DNA from: a virus
Length of the DNA stretch: 64,000 nt
Strand: one strand, 5' to 3'
Virus record (IMG/VR): IMGVR_UViG_3300032086_002413
Coordinates: 1 to 64,000 of that record
The notes beneath the pieces were generated by a model. That model searched no databases and had not been told where the DNA came from. It saw only the letters and a program-made list of their open reading frames with translations. Made by a program: the position numbers and the translations under genes. Below are positions 1 through 9,052 of the stretch, piece after piece (the stretch's first letter is position 1; the number at the start of each line of letters is the position of its first letter).

Positions 1-173
1 AGACCAATAGATGCACTGATTGTACCTATAAGCATCATTACAACCTCTTTGTTTGTTTCTAATACAGGATATTGCATCAGAATAAAGATGATAGCCATAA
101 CAAGTAGGAAGATAAATAGACTACCGACATAGTGTCTAATTTCCTTGGCTACGCCGTTTTTGGGGAGCTTCAT
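1..173 (-). CDS. membrane protein, partial (runs off left edge)
   Basis: The ATG at 171-173 opens a leftward frame with no stop before base 1, giving at least 57 residues. It begins MKLPKNGVAKEIRHYV, then a hydrophobic stretch (about residues 17-34), a short polar linker and a second hydrophobic stretch cut by the window edge. The start overlaps the stop of the upstream gene in an ATGA junction, as elsewhere in this operon. Two predicted membrane segments make a holin or other small membrane protein possible, but there is no diagnostic motif and the C-terminus is missing. Confidence 0.65.
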   Translation of the reverse strand, partial: MKLPKNGVAKEIRHYVGSLFIFLLVMAIIFILMQYPVLETNKEVVMMLIGTISASIG

Positions 174-370
174 TGTTTATTTTGTTTTAATCGTTTATAT
201 ATTCCTATAGATGTGTAGACAATAGTCAATACTAATACTATAGTTTGAAGAACCGGATTAATCGGACTCATACTAGTCATAAGCGCTATAAAGTTTAGGC
301 CATATATTTTAAGATCTTCCACTTTTTGATTTGCTTGTAATTGGAACACAGTTAGGAACTTTTCTACCAC
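170..370 (-). CDS. small membrane protein
   Basis: This 66-residue protein has an amphipathic N-terminus (KVEDLKIYGLNFIALMTS) followed by one strong membrane segment (about residues 41-58, IVLVLTIVYTSIGIY) and a basic tail. Short proteins of this design occur at the end of structural operons in marine phages. A role in lysis or in membrane interaction is possible but only inferred. Its first 62 bases overlap the 41-aa gene upstream and its stop overlaps the next start (ATGA). Confidence 0.6.
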   Translation of the reverse strand: MVEKFLTVFQLQANQKVEDLKIYGLNFIALMTSMSPINPVLQTIVLVLTIVYTSIGIYKRLKQNKQ

Positions 371-434
371 CTTTGTTTTTCATACCGATAGGTTCGTAAC
401 CTTTCCAGCAAGTGTTTTTCATTTTCTTTGCCAT
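309..434 (-). CDS. 41-aa basic protein with CWKGYE...VPNCVP motif
   Basis: The frame from ATG 432-434 to TAA 309-311 encodes a lysine-rich peptide containing NTCWKGYEPIGMKNKGG and VPNCVP. A C-x-K-G-Y-E ... K-G-G-x-x-V-P-N-C-V-P pattern recurs in small proteins of marine phages, which supports a real gene despite its size. The two cysteines bracketing the motif could form a small metal or disulphide knuckle. It sits between the giant ejection-like protein and the 66-aa membrane gene, overlapping the latter by 62 bases. Function unknown. Confidence 0.6.
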   Translation of the reverse strand: MAKKMKNTCWKGYEPIGMKNKGGRKVPNCVPITSKSKSGRS

Positions 435-448
435 TTCTTTATCATTTA

Positions 449-3400
449 TTATTTAACAATCGTTTTTCTGGCACTACCTCTAGTGCTTTGTTTTCTACTA
501 CTTTTTCTATTGCTAGGTAAGGATGGTTTTTCTATACCTAGTGTCCATTTATCCCATCCACCAAGTAAACCCAATCTTTGCCATGGTGTTATATTTTCTG
601 TTGCCATAGTAGCTACATCATCAACAGTTCTTAACACTCTATCAGCAGGAAGATTAAATCCAGCACTAAGTAAATTAGCACCTGCTTCTATAGCTGGATT
701 ATCATATGTAAAACCTTTTTGTTTTATTTCATTTAAACTTTGTTTATACATAAAAGCGTCAACAACTTTTCCAGCTTTTCTTAGTTTACTATTTAAAGGT
801 GGAGATATAGATGTTGTTTGTATAAGTAGTTTATTTTTTTCCTCTGAAGTAATTGTACCATCTTCTAAAGCTTTCTCTAATTCCAACACTTGGTTTTTAA
901 TTGCAACAGCTATATTACCATATAAACCTATACCTCTTAAAAACCCATCTACTACACTATTTAAAGCTCTAATAGTCTGTCTTTCTTCAAACTCATCAAT
1001 GTCATCATCAAATAGCATATAATCTGTTAAATTCTGTAAGCCACTAAATAATAATGATTGTATAAAGCCATAATAAGCAATTTTACTTATATGTTCTTTT
1101 GCATCTCCTCTCTTCATTATAAGGTCTTGACTAGATCTTTTTATAATACGAGCGTACTGCATAGGTGTATTTGCAAAAGCTAAAATCAACCTAGATAGAG
1201 GAGATGTTTGTATTTTAGATATTCTATCAGGCCTAGCAGACTGTTGTGATTCTTCAGCATTTTCTTGAAAATCTAACATAGCACGCTCTTGTGCCTCCGC
1301 TTCACTAAAACCTTCTTTAATATACGTATTTATTCTATTTCTATAAAAAGTAGCTCCACCTAAAGCTATAGCAAATGAATCCGCAAACTTAGTAGGTATA
1401 TAACCAGCTTTTATAAGTTTATTAAATAGTTTGCGTATACCATTTTTACCAGCTGCAGCTCTAGCTATTTCATCAGCTTCTATATCAATCTCAACACCAT
1501 CACGTCTGTTGACTAAATAGTTACTGTTAAATAGAGCTTTAAAATCTTCAGAATATTGTTTTCTATTAGCAAAAGCTTTAGCCATTTGCCATGGGTTGTT
1601 ATCTTTCATGTTAACAAAGTTAACTGTAGATAATAATTGTAATACTGCTGATTTTCTATTAAAGAACATTATAGTACCAATAGATCCATTAATCCATGAA
1701 TTAACCATGTTTGTTTCTTTATCACCTGGTATTAAAATATTTTTACCAGCGTATTGTCTTTTTATGGAGTTTTCTAAACTGCTTAAAAAGTTCTTACCGT
1801 ATAGTTTTAATATTTTGTTTTTATTTGCATCAGTAAATATATTATCTACATTGTTTTTCCATTGTGTTAAGTAATGTTTGCGTCTGGCACCATTTGCATA
1901 ATTAATTAAATCTGTTGATATAGTACCACCTATCCAACCATCATAATAAGGTACGTAACCTTTATCATCTAAACTATATCTTTTAGTTAAAAGATCTAAG
2001 TGATCTGCAATAGTACGTAGTTTTTTATCTGACAAAACAGCTTTAACAACATCATCTATTTCTTTTGAGCTTAAAACTTGTGTGGCACCTGTTAAATCTA
2101 ATTTAGGTAATTCATCGTTGCGTTCCCACAGATAAAGTCTTATAGCTTGATCTCTTGTAATACCCGATTCACCTATTTTTTCGTTTAAATACTTATCTGT
2201 TATACCTTGGGTTTTTTTAAGCGCTTTGTAGTCTCTAAAAAGTGTTTGTTTATATATAGTTGAATTATATGTTGCTTTAGCATATTCTCTGAATATATTT
2301 TCATCAAACCACTTTTTTGCAGCATCACCTTTTTTTCCTTTAGGTAAAAACTTATATATTAATCCTTTAAAATCTTCTGCGCTAGAAGGTATAAAAAATT
2401 GAAACCTAGGAACTTTGGCAGAGTTGTGGGCTTCGTTATCTGAAAAAGTTTTATCAGCAGCAACACCAGATCTTTCTTCTAATATTTTATTAAATTCAAG
2501 ATCCATATCAGTTCTTTGAGCTTCAAAAATCTCTTTAGTAGCTTTAGCGTTTACTCTGTCGACATTAGCTAAAAAGTCCATTAGCTCACCTTTTTTCATT
2601 TTATTGTAATTAGGTGGTAAAGAATTATGTTCTCTTAATACATTTATAACTTGCTGTTTACTTAACGCATATAAGTCATCAGACAGTTCAGAATCATTTT
2701 GTGACATATAATACTCTTGAAAAGAATAATTTTTTTCTATATCAGCTTCTCCTTTTACGCCAGCATTTACAGCTTCATAAGCTTTTTTGTATAGATCTTT
2801 TAAAACAGATTTATCAATATTGCCTTTATTTTCTTCAGCATATATCATTAAATTCGATTGTGCCATAACTATGTTATGCGCGTCAACGTATTCGATACCT
2901 AGAGATTTTTTAATTAAATCATTAATCTCTAAGATATTCATGTTTTGATAGTTCGCTTTCTGCAGCTGCAGTATTGCTCTACTAAATCTTCTAAATCCAG
3001 ATGTTGTTCTAGCTTCAAGGCCTAGTATATTTAAATTTCTAATTTTGTCATTTAATACCTCTATAGTATTATTTATTATATCTGCATTTTTTAAAACAAG
3101 CACCGCCATTTTTCTTTCATTAGCAGCCTTTTGTTGCCCTTTCTCAAATAATTCTTGTACATCATTTTCACTAAGTAATATATCTTTTGCAGCTTCATAA
3201 CCAAGAGCATCTGCTATTTGACCGGCTAGTTGAGTTCTATGTTGTGTTTTTCTTTGTGGTGATATTTCGCCAGTAATTGTATTTCTAGGCCTAGTATAAT
3301 ACTCTATTAATTGATCTCTAACTTTTTCTAAAGGCTTTAAATTGTTGTTTGAGTCTAATAATAAAGGTCTTAAATCAGCAGCCGTTGAGGCTATAACTTT

Positions 3401-6400
3401 TTCTTTTGTAAAAGTTTCATATATACCATCAATATTATTGTTTACATATTCAGTCCATTTTAAAGTGCCTTTAGGTCTATTATCTACAGGAAAATCTTTT
3501 TTTACCCGATCAGCAAAAGCAGCTCTAAAATTATCTCTTAATACGGCTTTAAATTCTTTAGCATAATAAAGTGGTAAATCTTGTCTAATAAGTATTTCTT
3601 GTACTTTGCTTTTTACTGATTTAACTAATGATTTTTTTAATTCTAAATTTCTAGCTATACGTTCTGCATTTACATCTAATTCAAATTCAAAACTTTCGGC
3701 AAATTCTGTTGTTTCTATTATATCTGTTGATGCAGCTCCCTGTGTTGCTTTGTTTTTTAAACGTTGATCTAAAACTCTTTTACCTCTATCTTTCAAATAC
3801 TGCATTACCCACTGAGCTAATGCACCACCTCTTTCTGGCTTATAAGAATTAACAAGACCATATAATGAAGAAGCTGGTTGATTTGAAGTACCATTTATTA
3901 AATCAAACTTAAAGCCTTCCCTTGTAATAGCTTGCTCTTTTAAGTCAAATCTTTCTTTGTATAATTCATTTATTGTTTTTTCTATAAAAGGATCAAATTG
4001 TTCTACTATTTTGTAGAAAGCTTCCATTTTTTCTCTTTTAGACTTGCCCACATATTCGTTCATGTATATGTTTTGAGCCATTTCAGACATCTTAGCGCTT
4101 TTAGGATCAACACCTTCTATAGGTTGTGGTGTTTGTGCTTCATTTATTGATTTTATTTGATTTACATTAGAATCAAACTCAGTAGCTTGCTCTTCAGTCA
4201 TAGCGTCTTTACCACCAGCTTCTTTTAATATCTCTTTGTTTCTATCTATTAATTCTTGTTTAGTTATAGATAATCTATCTTCAATGTCATTTTGCAAATC
4301 TTCAGTAACACCTTTTTTACCAATTAATCTACCTTTAGCTCCTTCAGTTGCTATACGCTTAACAGAACGGTCAACATATCCTTTAGATATAGATTTATTA
4401 TAATCTTTTATAAAGTTTAACACGTCTGAAGAGTTGTTAAAGCTTCTGTTCATGCCAGCAGACATAAGCACCTGTCTTACTTTATCACCCATTTTTGTTA
4501 GACTACTTTCATTTAATCTAACATCTCCTTTAGCTAAAGCATCCGAAAATAAAGTTAAAAGCTCTTCACTTACTATTCGTCCTGACTTTTTATACTTATA
4601 CTTATAAGCCATTATTCTTGAATAAAGCTCTGTGTCAGCAAAATTTTCGTTTGACAAAACTTTATCTAATTCTGTCAAAATTGCATCACCTAACGTTTGT
4701 GCGGTGTCTCCGCCAGCTCTCATTGTTTTAGTTAAAACAGCATGCAAAAGCTCATGGCCAGCAACATTTATTTGTCTATTCTCAATAGATCTAGCTCTGT
4801 TTATTAATATTTCTCCACGATCACGCATGTACATACCATCAGGGCTACTATCTGGTTTTTTGCCTCTGACACTTTCTACATAATTTAGAAAATCAGTGTC
4901 GTTTTGAAACTCCTTAACTGTAACATTTAAGTTTTTAGCTTCTTCTTGTACTACACTAAGATTTTTTTCATATGAAGATTCTACAGACTGTTCTATTATA
5001 CTTGCGTTTTCAGCTTCTAATTGATTAATCCTAACCTGCGCATCTTTTTTTGTTTTATCAGATGTATCTTTTTGATTTAATGTATTCTTTAATGAAAGTA
5101 TTTCATCTTTATTAGTTGCGTAGTTATTTAAATCATCACCTTCTAAGGTTTCTAATTCAAAGTTAGATCTATTTTTAAGCTCTATAATAGCTTCTTCTTC
5201 TCTAGCTAATATATCGCCATATAATTTTTCTTCTTCTACTGTCTCGGCATTTTTAAGATCATATGCGGCTCTAGACATAATATCGGCTCTCTGTCTGAGT
5301 TCCAATTGTGTTTGACTGCTATATAGTACGTTTTCAGCCATAGATCTGTCTAATGATCTCTTAGGACCTAAAGAGCTTAAACTACTAACTCCACCACCCA
5401 TGACCATACCTATAGTACCAGCTTCAAAAATTCTGTGTATTACTTCTTTATTAGATATGTCTTTTCCTAATGTCCATTTATCAATTAAAATGTTCATTCC
5501 CTCTGTTGCTCCTTCTGATAAACCTTCACCAGCTGTTTTACCAGTAAATTTAAGAGCAGCATTAGTAAAACCTTTTCTTAAAAAATCAGCGGCCTCTTTA
5601 GCTAAACCTTTTTGTTTTAAGAATCCAGCTCCAAATAGTAACTTTCTAGTTACCATTTCAAAAGCCATTTCATTTGTACCCGACAATATACTGTTTATAC
5701 CAAGCTTTGTGAGTGATTGGTCTGGATCTGCTTCTAACTCTTCATCAAACTTATTACCGACTATACTACCGCCATATGCAACTATAGCACCTACACCACC
5801 ACCAGCAGCAGCTAAAGAAACAGCAGATTCAGCTGCACCCATAACCGCCATTTGAGCAGCATCAGTTACATTACCATTTTGTAATGCAGATAATATATCT
5901 TGATCTTCAAACTCTTTTACGCCTTTAGAAACATAATCTATAGCTTTTTGATACTGTGCTGTAGAAGGCCCTGTGCCTGGCACAATTCCACCCATCATAC
6001 CTATAACTTTCCTTTTAGCTATCCTTTCTTCAGGTGTTTTTGATGGATCATAAGCTTCAGAAGCTATAAACATTAAATTTTCTCCAAGAGCTGTAAATCC
6101 TTTAAAAGCAGTTAAACCACCTCTAGCAGCTACGTTAGCTACAGATCTTACAAAGCCTGGTTTTTCTTTATCAAGCTCTTCTTGTGTTTTTAATGTATCA
6201 GCAGTAGTGCCTGTTTTAGCTGTTGGTATTGATATTGATTGTATATCTTCCAAGCTTGAAGGTTCTGATAACTCGGGTGCTGTCATACCTCCCACAAGCG
6301 CACCCTGAGTTGTGGACTCCGGCTTTCCCACCGGTTCTTCTTTTTTAATTTCAATTTTATATTCCTTGATATATTCATCAAATGACATACCAAGGTTTTT

Positions 6401-6457
6401 TGCTGCTTGAGAAATTTGTTCTTCTGTAAACTCAGCTCCTTGATAAATATATAACAT
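449..6457 (-). CDS. giant internal virion / DNA-ejection-like protein with HELLH peptidase motif
   Basis: This 2002-residue protein is the last large gene of the virion block. It follows two smaller ejection-like proteins, the place occupied by T7 gp16. Gly/Ala-rich hydrophobic segments near residues 190-235 and 340-365 resemble membrane-penetrating stretches of such proteins. An AGHELLHAVL motif (His568-Glu-x-x-His572) is a zinc-metallopeptidase signature, where T7 gp16 instead carries a transglycosylase. The rest is charged and helical, ending in a basic Ser/Arg/Lys tail. I infer that it is packed in the capsid and ejected, with the peptidase perhaps acting on the cell envelope. Positional evidence is good; the catalytic role is untested. 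Confidence 0.7.
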   Translation of the reverse strand: MLYIYQGAEFTEEQISQAAKNLGMSFDEYIKEYKIEIKKEEPVGKPESTTQGALVGGMTAPELSEPSSLEDIQSISIPTAKTGTTADTLKTQEELDKEKPGFVRSVANVAARGGLTAFKGFTALGENLMFIASEAYDPSKTPEERIAKRKVIGMMGGIVPGTGPSTAQYQKAIDYVSKGVKEFEDQDILSALQNGNVTDAAQMAVMGAAESAVSLAAAGGGVGAIVAYGGSIVGNKFDEELEADPDQSLTKLGINSILSGTNEMAFEMVTRKLLFGAGFLKQKGLAKEAADFLRKGFTNAALKFTGKTAGEGLSEGATEGMNILIDKWTLGKDISNKEVIHRIFEAGTIGMVMGGGVSSLSSLGPKRSLDRSMAENVLYSSQTQLELRQRADIMSRAAYDLKNAETVEEEKLYGDILAREEEAIIELKNRSNFELETLEGDDLNNYATNKDEILSLKNTLNQKDTSDKTKKDAQVRINQLEAENASIIEQSVESSYEKNLSVVQEEAKNLNVTVKEFQNDTDFLNYVESVRGKKPDSSPDGMYMRDRGEILINRARSIENRQINVAGHELLHAVLTKTMRAGGDTAQTLGDAILTELDKVLSNENFADTELYSRIMAYKYKYKKSGRIVSEELLTLFSDALAKGDVRLNESSLTKMGDKVRQVLMSAGMNRSFNNSSDVLNFIKDYNKSISKGYVDRSVKRIATEGAKGRLIGKKGVTEDLQNDIEDRLSITKQELIDRNKEILKEAGGKDAMTEEQATEFDSNVNQIKSINEAQTPQPIEGVDPKSAKMSEMAQNIYMNEYVGKSKREKMEAFYKIVEQFDPFIEKTINELYKERFDLKEQAITREGFKFDLINGTSNQPASSLYGLVNSYKPERGGALAQWVMQYLKDRGKRVLDQRLKNKATQGAASTDIIETTEFAESFEFELDVNAERIARNLELKKSLVKSVKSKVQEILIRQDLPLYYAKEFKAVLRDNFRAAFADRVKKDFPVDNRPKGTLKWTEYVNNNIDGIYETFTKEKVIASTAADLRPLLLDSNNNLKPLEKVRDQLIEYYTRPRNTITGEISPQRKTQHRTQLAGQIADALGYEAAKDILLSENDVQELFEKGQQKAANERKMAVLVLKNADIINNTIEVLNDKIRNLNILGLEARTTSGFRRFSRAILQLQKANYQNMNILEINDLIKKSLGIEYVDAHNIVMAQSNLMIYAEENKGNIDKSVLKDLYKKAYEAVNAGVKGEADIEKNYSFQEYYMSQNDSELSDDLYALSKQQVINVLREHNSLPPNYNKMKKGELMDFLANVDRVNAKATKEIFEAQRTDMDLEFNKILEERSGVAADKTFSDNEAHNSAKVPRFQFFIPSSAEDFKGLIYKFLPKGKKGDAAKKWFDENIFREYAKATYNSTIYKQTLFRDYKALKKTQGITDKYLNEKIGESGITRDQAIRLYLWERNDELPKLDLTGATQVLSSKEIDDVVKAVLSDKKLRTIADHLDLLTKRYSLDDKGYVPYYDGWIGGTISTDLINYANGARRKHYLTQWKNNVDNIFTDANKNKILKLYGKNFLSSLENSIKRQYAGKNILIPGDKETNMVNSWINGSIGTIMFFNRKSAVLQLLSTVNFVNMKDNNPWQMAKAFANRKQYSEDFKALFNSNYLVNRRDGVEIDIEADEIARAAAGKNGIRKLFNKLIKAGYIPTKFADSFAIALGGATFYRNRINTYIKEGFSEAEAQERAMLDFQENAEESQQSARPDRISKIQTSPLSRLILAFANTPMQYARIIKRSSQDLIMKRGDAKEHISKIAYYGFIQSLLFSGLQNLTDYMLFDDDIDEFEERQTIRALNSVVDGFLRGIGLYGNIAVAIKNQVLELEKALEDGTITSEEKNKLLIQTTSISPPLNSKLRKAGKVVDAFMYKQSLNEIKQKGFTYDNPAIEAGANLLSAGFNLPADRVLRTVDDVATMATENITPWQRLGLLGGWDKWTLGIEKPSLPSNRKSSRKQSTRGSARKTIVK

Positions 6458-7887
6458 TATTCTTCTGTATTAATAATTGGTGCATTAAAGCCTGGTAGTA
6501 TCACCGGTTTAGGAAAATTTTGATCAAGTGGATATAACAACTCAACTTTGTCAAGACTCATGCCCGATGATACTAACATCATACGTTTAAGCCTAGCATC
6601 TGTTAATGTTTTCATACTTACTTGTTGTAACTCGTTTGTCGTGTTGTTTTTCAACGTAATAAACATGTCAGTTAAATTTCCTTTATCATCTAGTTCTTCT
6701 GAAATTTGACCTACTCTAGCAAATCCTAATTGATTCAACGTATTTGTAAAAATACTAGATCCAATATCCATAAAACCTTTTTCAGTTTTTGGTATTTCTC
6801 TGTTAAAATCAATATCCGCCAACGAAGTCATCAATGTTTCTTGCTGCACTAAAGCTTTTTGTTCTTTTGATAAAGTAGAATTATTATTAGTTGCTGCTTC
6901 TGATTCTGCCTTTTGTTTGTTATAAGCATTATGCAAGTTTTTCAACGTAGTTTGTACACCAGTGCGTAATTGATCTTTTATAAAAAAGTTTATGTCATCT
7001 AAAGTTCCAGATTCACCATCACCATCTAGATCTTTCATAATTTGGCCAGCATACTTCTCTTGTTCTAAACCTAAATAATCAACAGCTATAGATAACGCTT
7101 CGTCTTTAGTATACGTTTGCGCGTCAAGTATGCTTTCTATTTGTGCTATATTTTCAGGATCTTGTTCCCAACGTAAATCTCTTTTAGCAGTAGTTATTAA
7201 ATCGTCAAAATCAGATTGTGCTTGAACATATTTAGCAGTTTGTTTTTCTAAGGGCACATAATCAGTTGTCCAATTGTCAGCACTTAAAACTATAGGCTCT
7301 TCAAAAGATCCTCCTTCTACAGGATTAAACACAAAATGAGGCACACCATCAATATCGATAACTTCATCCCACTCTCTATTAGCTTTGCGTCTATCCATTT
7401 CTATAGTAACAGAATCATTTACATTGCTAATCCTTACACCTCCTTCTTGCTCAGAATCATATCTGTCTTTATAATCTTCTAAGTATGCACCAAATATTAG
7501 ATTTCTATTTTTAATAGTATCTATATCTTGATTTATAGTGTTTAGTGCTTTTTGTTTTTCAAAACCTTGTAAATTTTCAACAGCATATTTGTATTGAGAT
7601 TGCAAGTCAAAAAGTTCTTGACCAGCATAATCTCTATATTCTTCAACTAGAGTATTAGGATCAAAAGATTTCATGTTTCTAAAATCAGCTTGTTGATCAG
7701 CACGAATTTTTTCTTGTTGTCTCTCGTACTTTTCGGCCTCTTTTCTTTTTAATTCTTCTTGTTCCTTTAACTCTTGTACAAAAGGTTCAAACGCTTCATC
7801 AACACCAGTTTTAAAATCATAAACTTGTGGTTGATAAGCTCTAGCTAAATTTCTCGCTAAAATTGGATTGTAATATCTTGATGCCAT
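6457..7887 (-). CDS. internal virion protein (T7 gp15-like by position)
   Basis: The protein has 476 residues and starts MASRYYNPILARNLARAY. A long charged helical stretch (about 25-75) rich in E, K, Q and R follows, then mixed alpha/beta sequence. The middle contains DLDGDGESGTLDD (about residues 290-302), which resembles an EF-hand-type calcium loop. The gene lies between a Gly/Ala/Gln-rich protein and the 2002-aa protein, matching the T7 gp14-gp15-gp16 order, and its stop shares a base with the next start. I infer an ejection-apparatus component. Sequence similarity alone does not prove this. Confidence 0.55.
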   Translation of the reverse strand: MASRYYNPILARNLARAYQPQVYDFKTGVDEAFEPFVQELKEQEELKRKEAEKYERQQEKIRADQQADFRNMKSFDPNTLVEEYRDYAGQELFDLQSQYKYAVENLQGFEKQKALNTINQDIDTIKNRNLIFGAYLEDYKDRYDSEQEGGVRISNVNDSVTIEMDRRKANREWDEVIDIDGVPHFVFNPVEGGSFEEPIVLSADNWTTDYVPLEKQTAKYVQAQSDFDDLITTAKRDLRWEQDPENIAQIESILDAQTYTKDEALSIAVDYLGLEQEKYAGQIMKDLDGDGESGTLDDINFFIKDQLRTGVQTTLKNLHNAYNKQKAESEAATNNNSTLSKEQKALVQQETLMTSLADIDFNREIPKTEKGFMDIGSSIFTNTLNQLGFARVGQISEELDDKGNLTDMFITLKNNTTNELQQVSMKTLTDARLKRMMLVSSGMSLDKVELLYPLDQNFPKPVILPGFNAPIINTEE

Positions 7888-7899
7888 ATTTAATATTTT

Positions 7900-8715
7900 T
7901 TACATGCCTCCGGCTGCAAGACGCGCACCACCAACAGCTACGTTAGCAATACCACCTATTAAACCTTCAGTTGCTTTTTGTCTAGCCGCATCAGCAGCTG
8001 CTTTTCTCTGTGCCGCAGCATCTAACTGCGTTTCTACTCTACCAAATTCTCTTTCTTGTACATATTGAGCACCTTCAGCTCTTTGTGCTTCTAGAGCTTG
8101 CTGTCCTTGTGCTCTAGCCATTTGATTTCTACTTTCTTGCATACCAATACTAGCAGCAGATGCTTGTAAGTTGGAAGAAGATTGTTGTGCTAAGGTCTGT
8201 GCTAAACTTGCTATACCAGAACCACCCGCAGCACCTGTTAAACCAGATAATGTACCTGCTAAAGCTTGTTGCTGTTGTTGGGATTCAAATCTTGCTTGCT
8301 GCTGGTTAACTGTTAGATCTTCAAACGGATTAGTCATGTTGGCCGTAGGATCTTTAAACTCAAAAGCTTCGTATTCAGATTTACGTTGTTTCAATTCAGC
8401 TTCGGCTTGTCTTTGTTCTCTTCTTCTTTTTCTACCACCTACAATACCACCAGCAATACCAGCTAAACCTCCTGCTATCTGTCCAAAAGCACCAGCTTTA
8501 CCACTAGACATACCACCGCCTCCACCGCCTCCAGCTGAAGCAACAGCAGCGCCAGCACTAGCACCACCACCTGAAGGTAATGGTATAGGGCCTGCTGAAG
8601 CAGTAATAGGTACATTAAAAGGCTGATAACCTGTAGCTAAACTTTTATATTTGTTCGTGCCAAATACATCTACATCGCCAGCTCTAGCTGCATAAGGATT
8701 TGTTCCGTTTGACAT
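7900..8715 (-). CDS. Gly/Ala/Gln-rich internal virion protein (T7 gp14-like by position)
   Basis: This 271-residue protein has a glycine-rich linker near residues 48-70 (with a run of seven glycines), a hydrophobic glycine-zipper segment (IAGGLAGIAGGIVGG, about 78-92) and an RKRRRE basic patch. A long Ala/Gln/Glu helical region follows, and a second glycine-zipper closes the C-terminus. Two membrane-active glycine zippers around a coiled coil is the usual design of gp14-like proteins that form an outer-membrane pore during DNA ejection. Its position just upstream of the other two ejection-like genes supports this call. Confidence 0.55.
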   Translation of the reverse strand: MSNGTNPYAARAGDVDVFGTNKYKSLATGYQPFNVPITASAGPIPLPSGGGASAGAAVASAGGGGGGGMSSGKAGAFGQIAGGLAGIAGGIVGGRKRRREQRQAEAELKQRKSEYEAFEFKDPTANMTNPFEDLTVNQQQARFESQQQQQALAGTLSGLTGAAGGSGIASLAQTLAQQSSSNLQASAASIGMQESRNQMARAQGQQALEAQRAEGAQYVQEREFGRVETQLDAAAQRKAAADAARQKATEGLIGGIANVAVGGARLAAGGM

Positions 8716-8726
8716 AATTATTTTTT

Positions 8727-9050
8727 TTATTGACTACTAAATTGTGTTTCACTATTTACTGCAAATAACTCACAAAAATCAGTTGAGTCATTTTGCATTT
8801 TTACAGTAGCTTGATAACCAATCAGTCCACTACTGTTTATTGCATTATTTTTTGCAAACATAAAGTAATCACCAATAACTGGTCTTTGTGCTTGCGCGGG
8901 TACATTAACCACAAAACTTAATCTATCAGAAGCGACGGAAACACATTCGCCTAATTCTGTTAAATTTTCGTTTTTTAAAAAATATATAATATCTCCTTTT
9001 TGTAAAGAAGTGTTTAATTCTTCTCCAAAATTTACAGTTAAGTTAGCCAT
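8727..9050 (-). CDS. small structural protein, unknown
   Basis: This 107-residue protein is predicted to be mostly beta-strand. It starts MANLTVNFGEELNTSLQKGD and includes a GDxIYFLKN segment that looks like a small beta-barrel. It lies 2 bases after the giant tail-protein gene and just before the ejection-like trio, so it is probably a minor virion protein or an accessory to the nozzle. I recognise no family signature. Confidence 0.55.
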   Translation of the reverse strand: MANLTVNFGEELNTSLQKGDIIYFLKNENLTELGECVSVASDRLSFVVNVPAQAQRPVIGDYFMFAKNNAINSSGLIGYQATVKMQNDSTDFCELFAVNSETQFSSQ

Positions 9051-9052
9051 TT

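Noticed and set aside
483-5855. Rightward ORFs of 74-179 aa inside the 2002-aa gene
   Set aside because: They are antisense shadows of a strong leftward gene, hydrophobic by frame composition, and have no start context or family resemblance.
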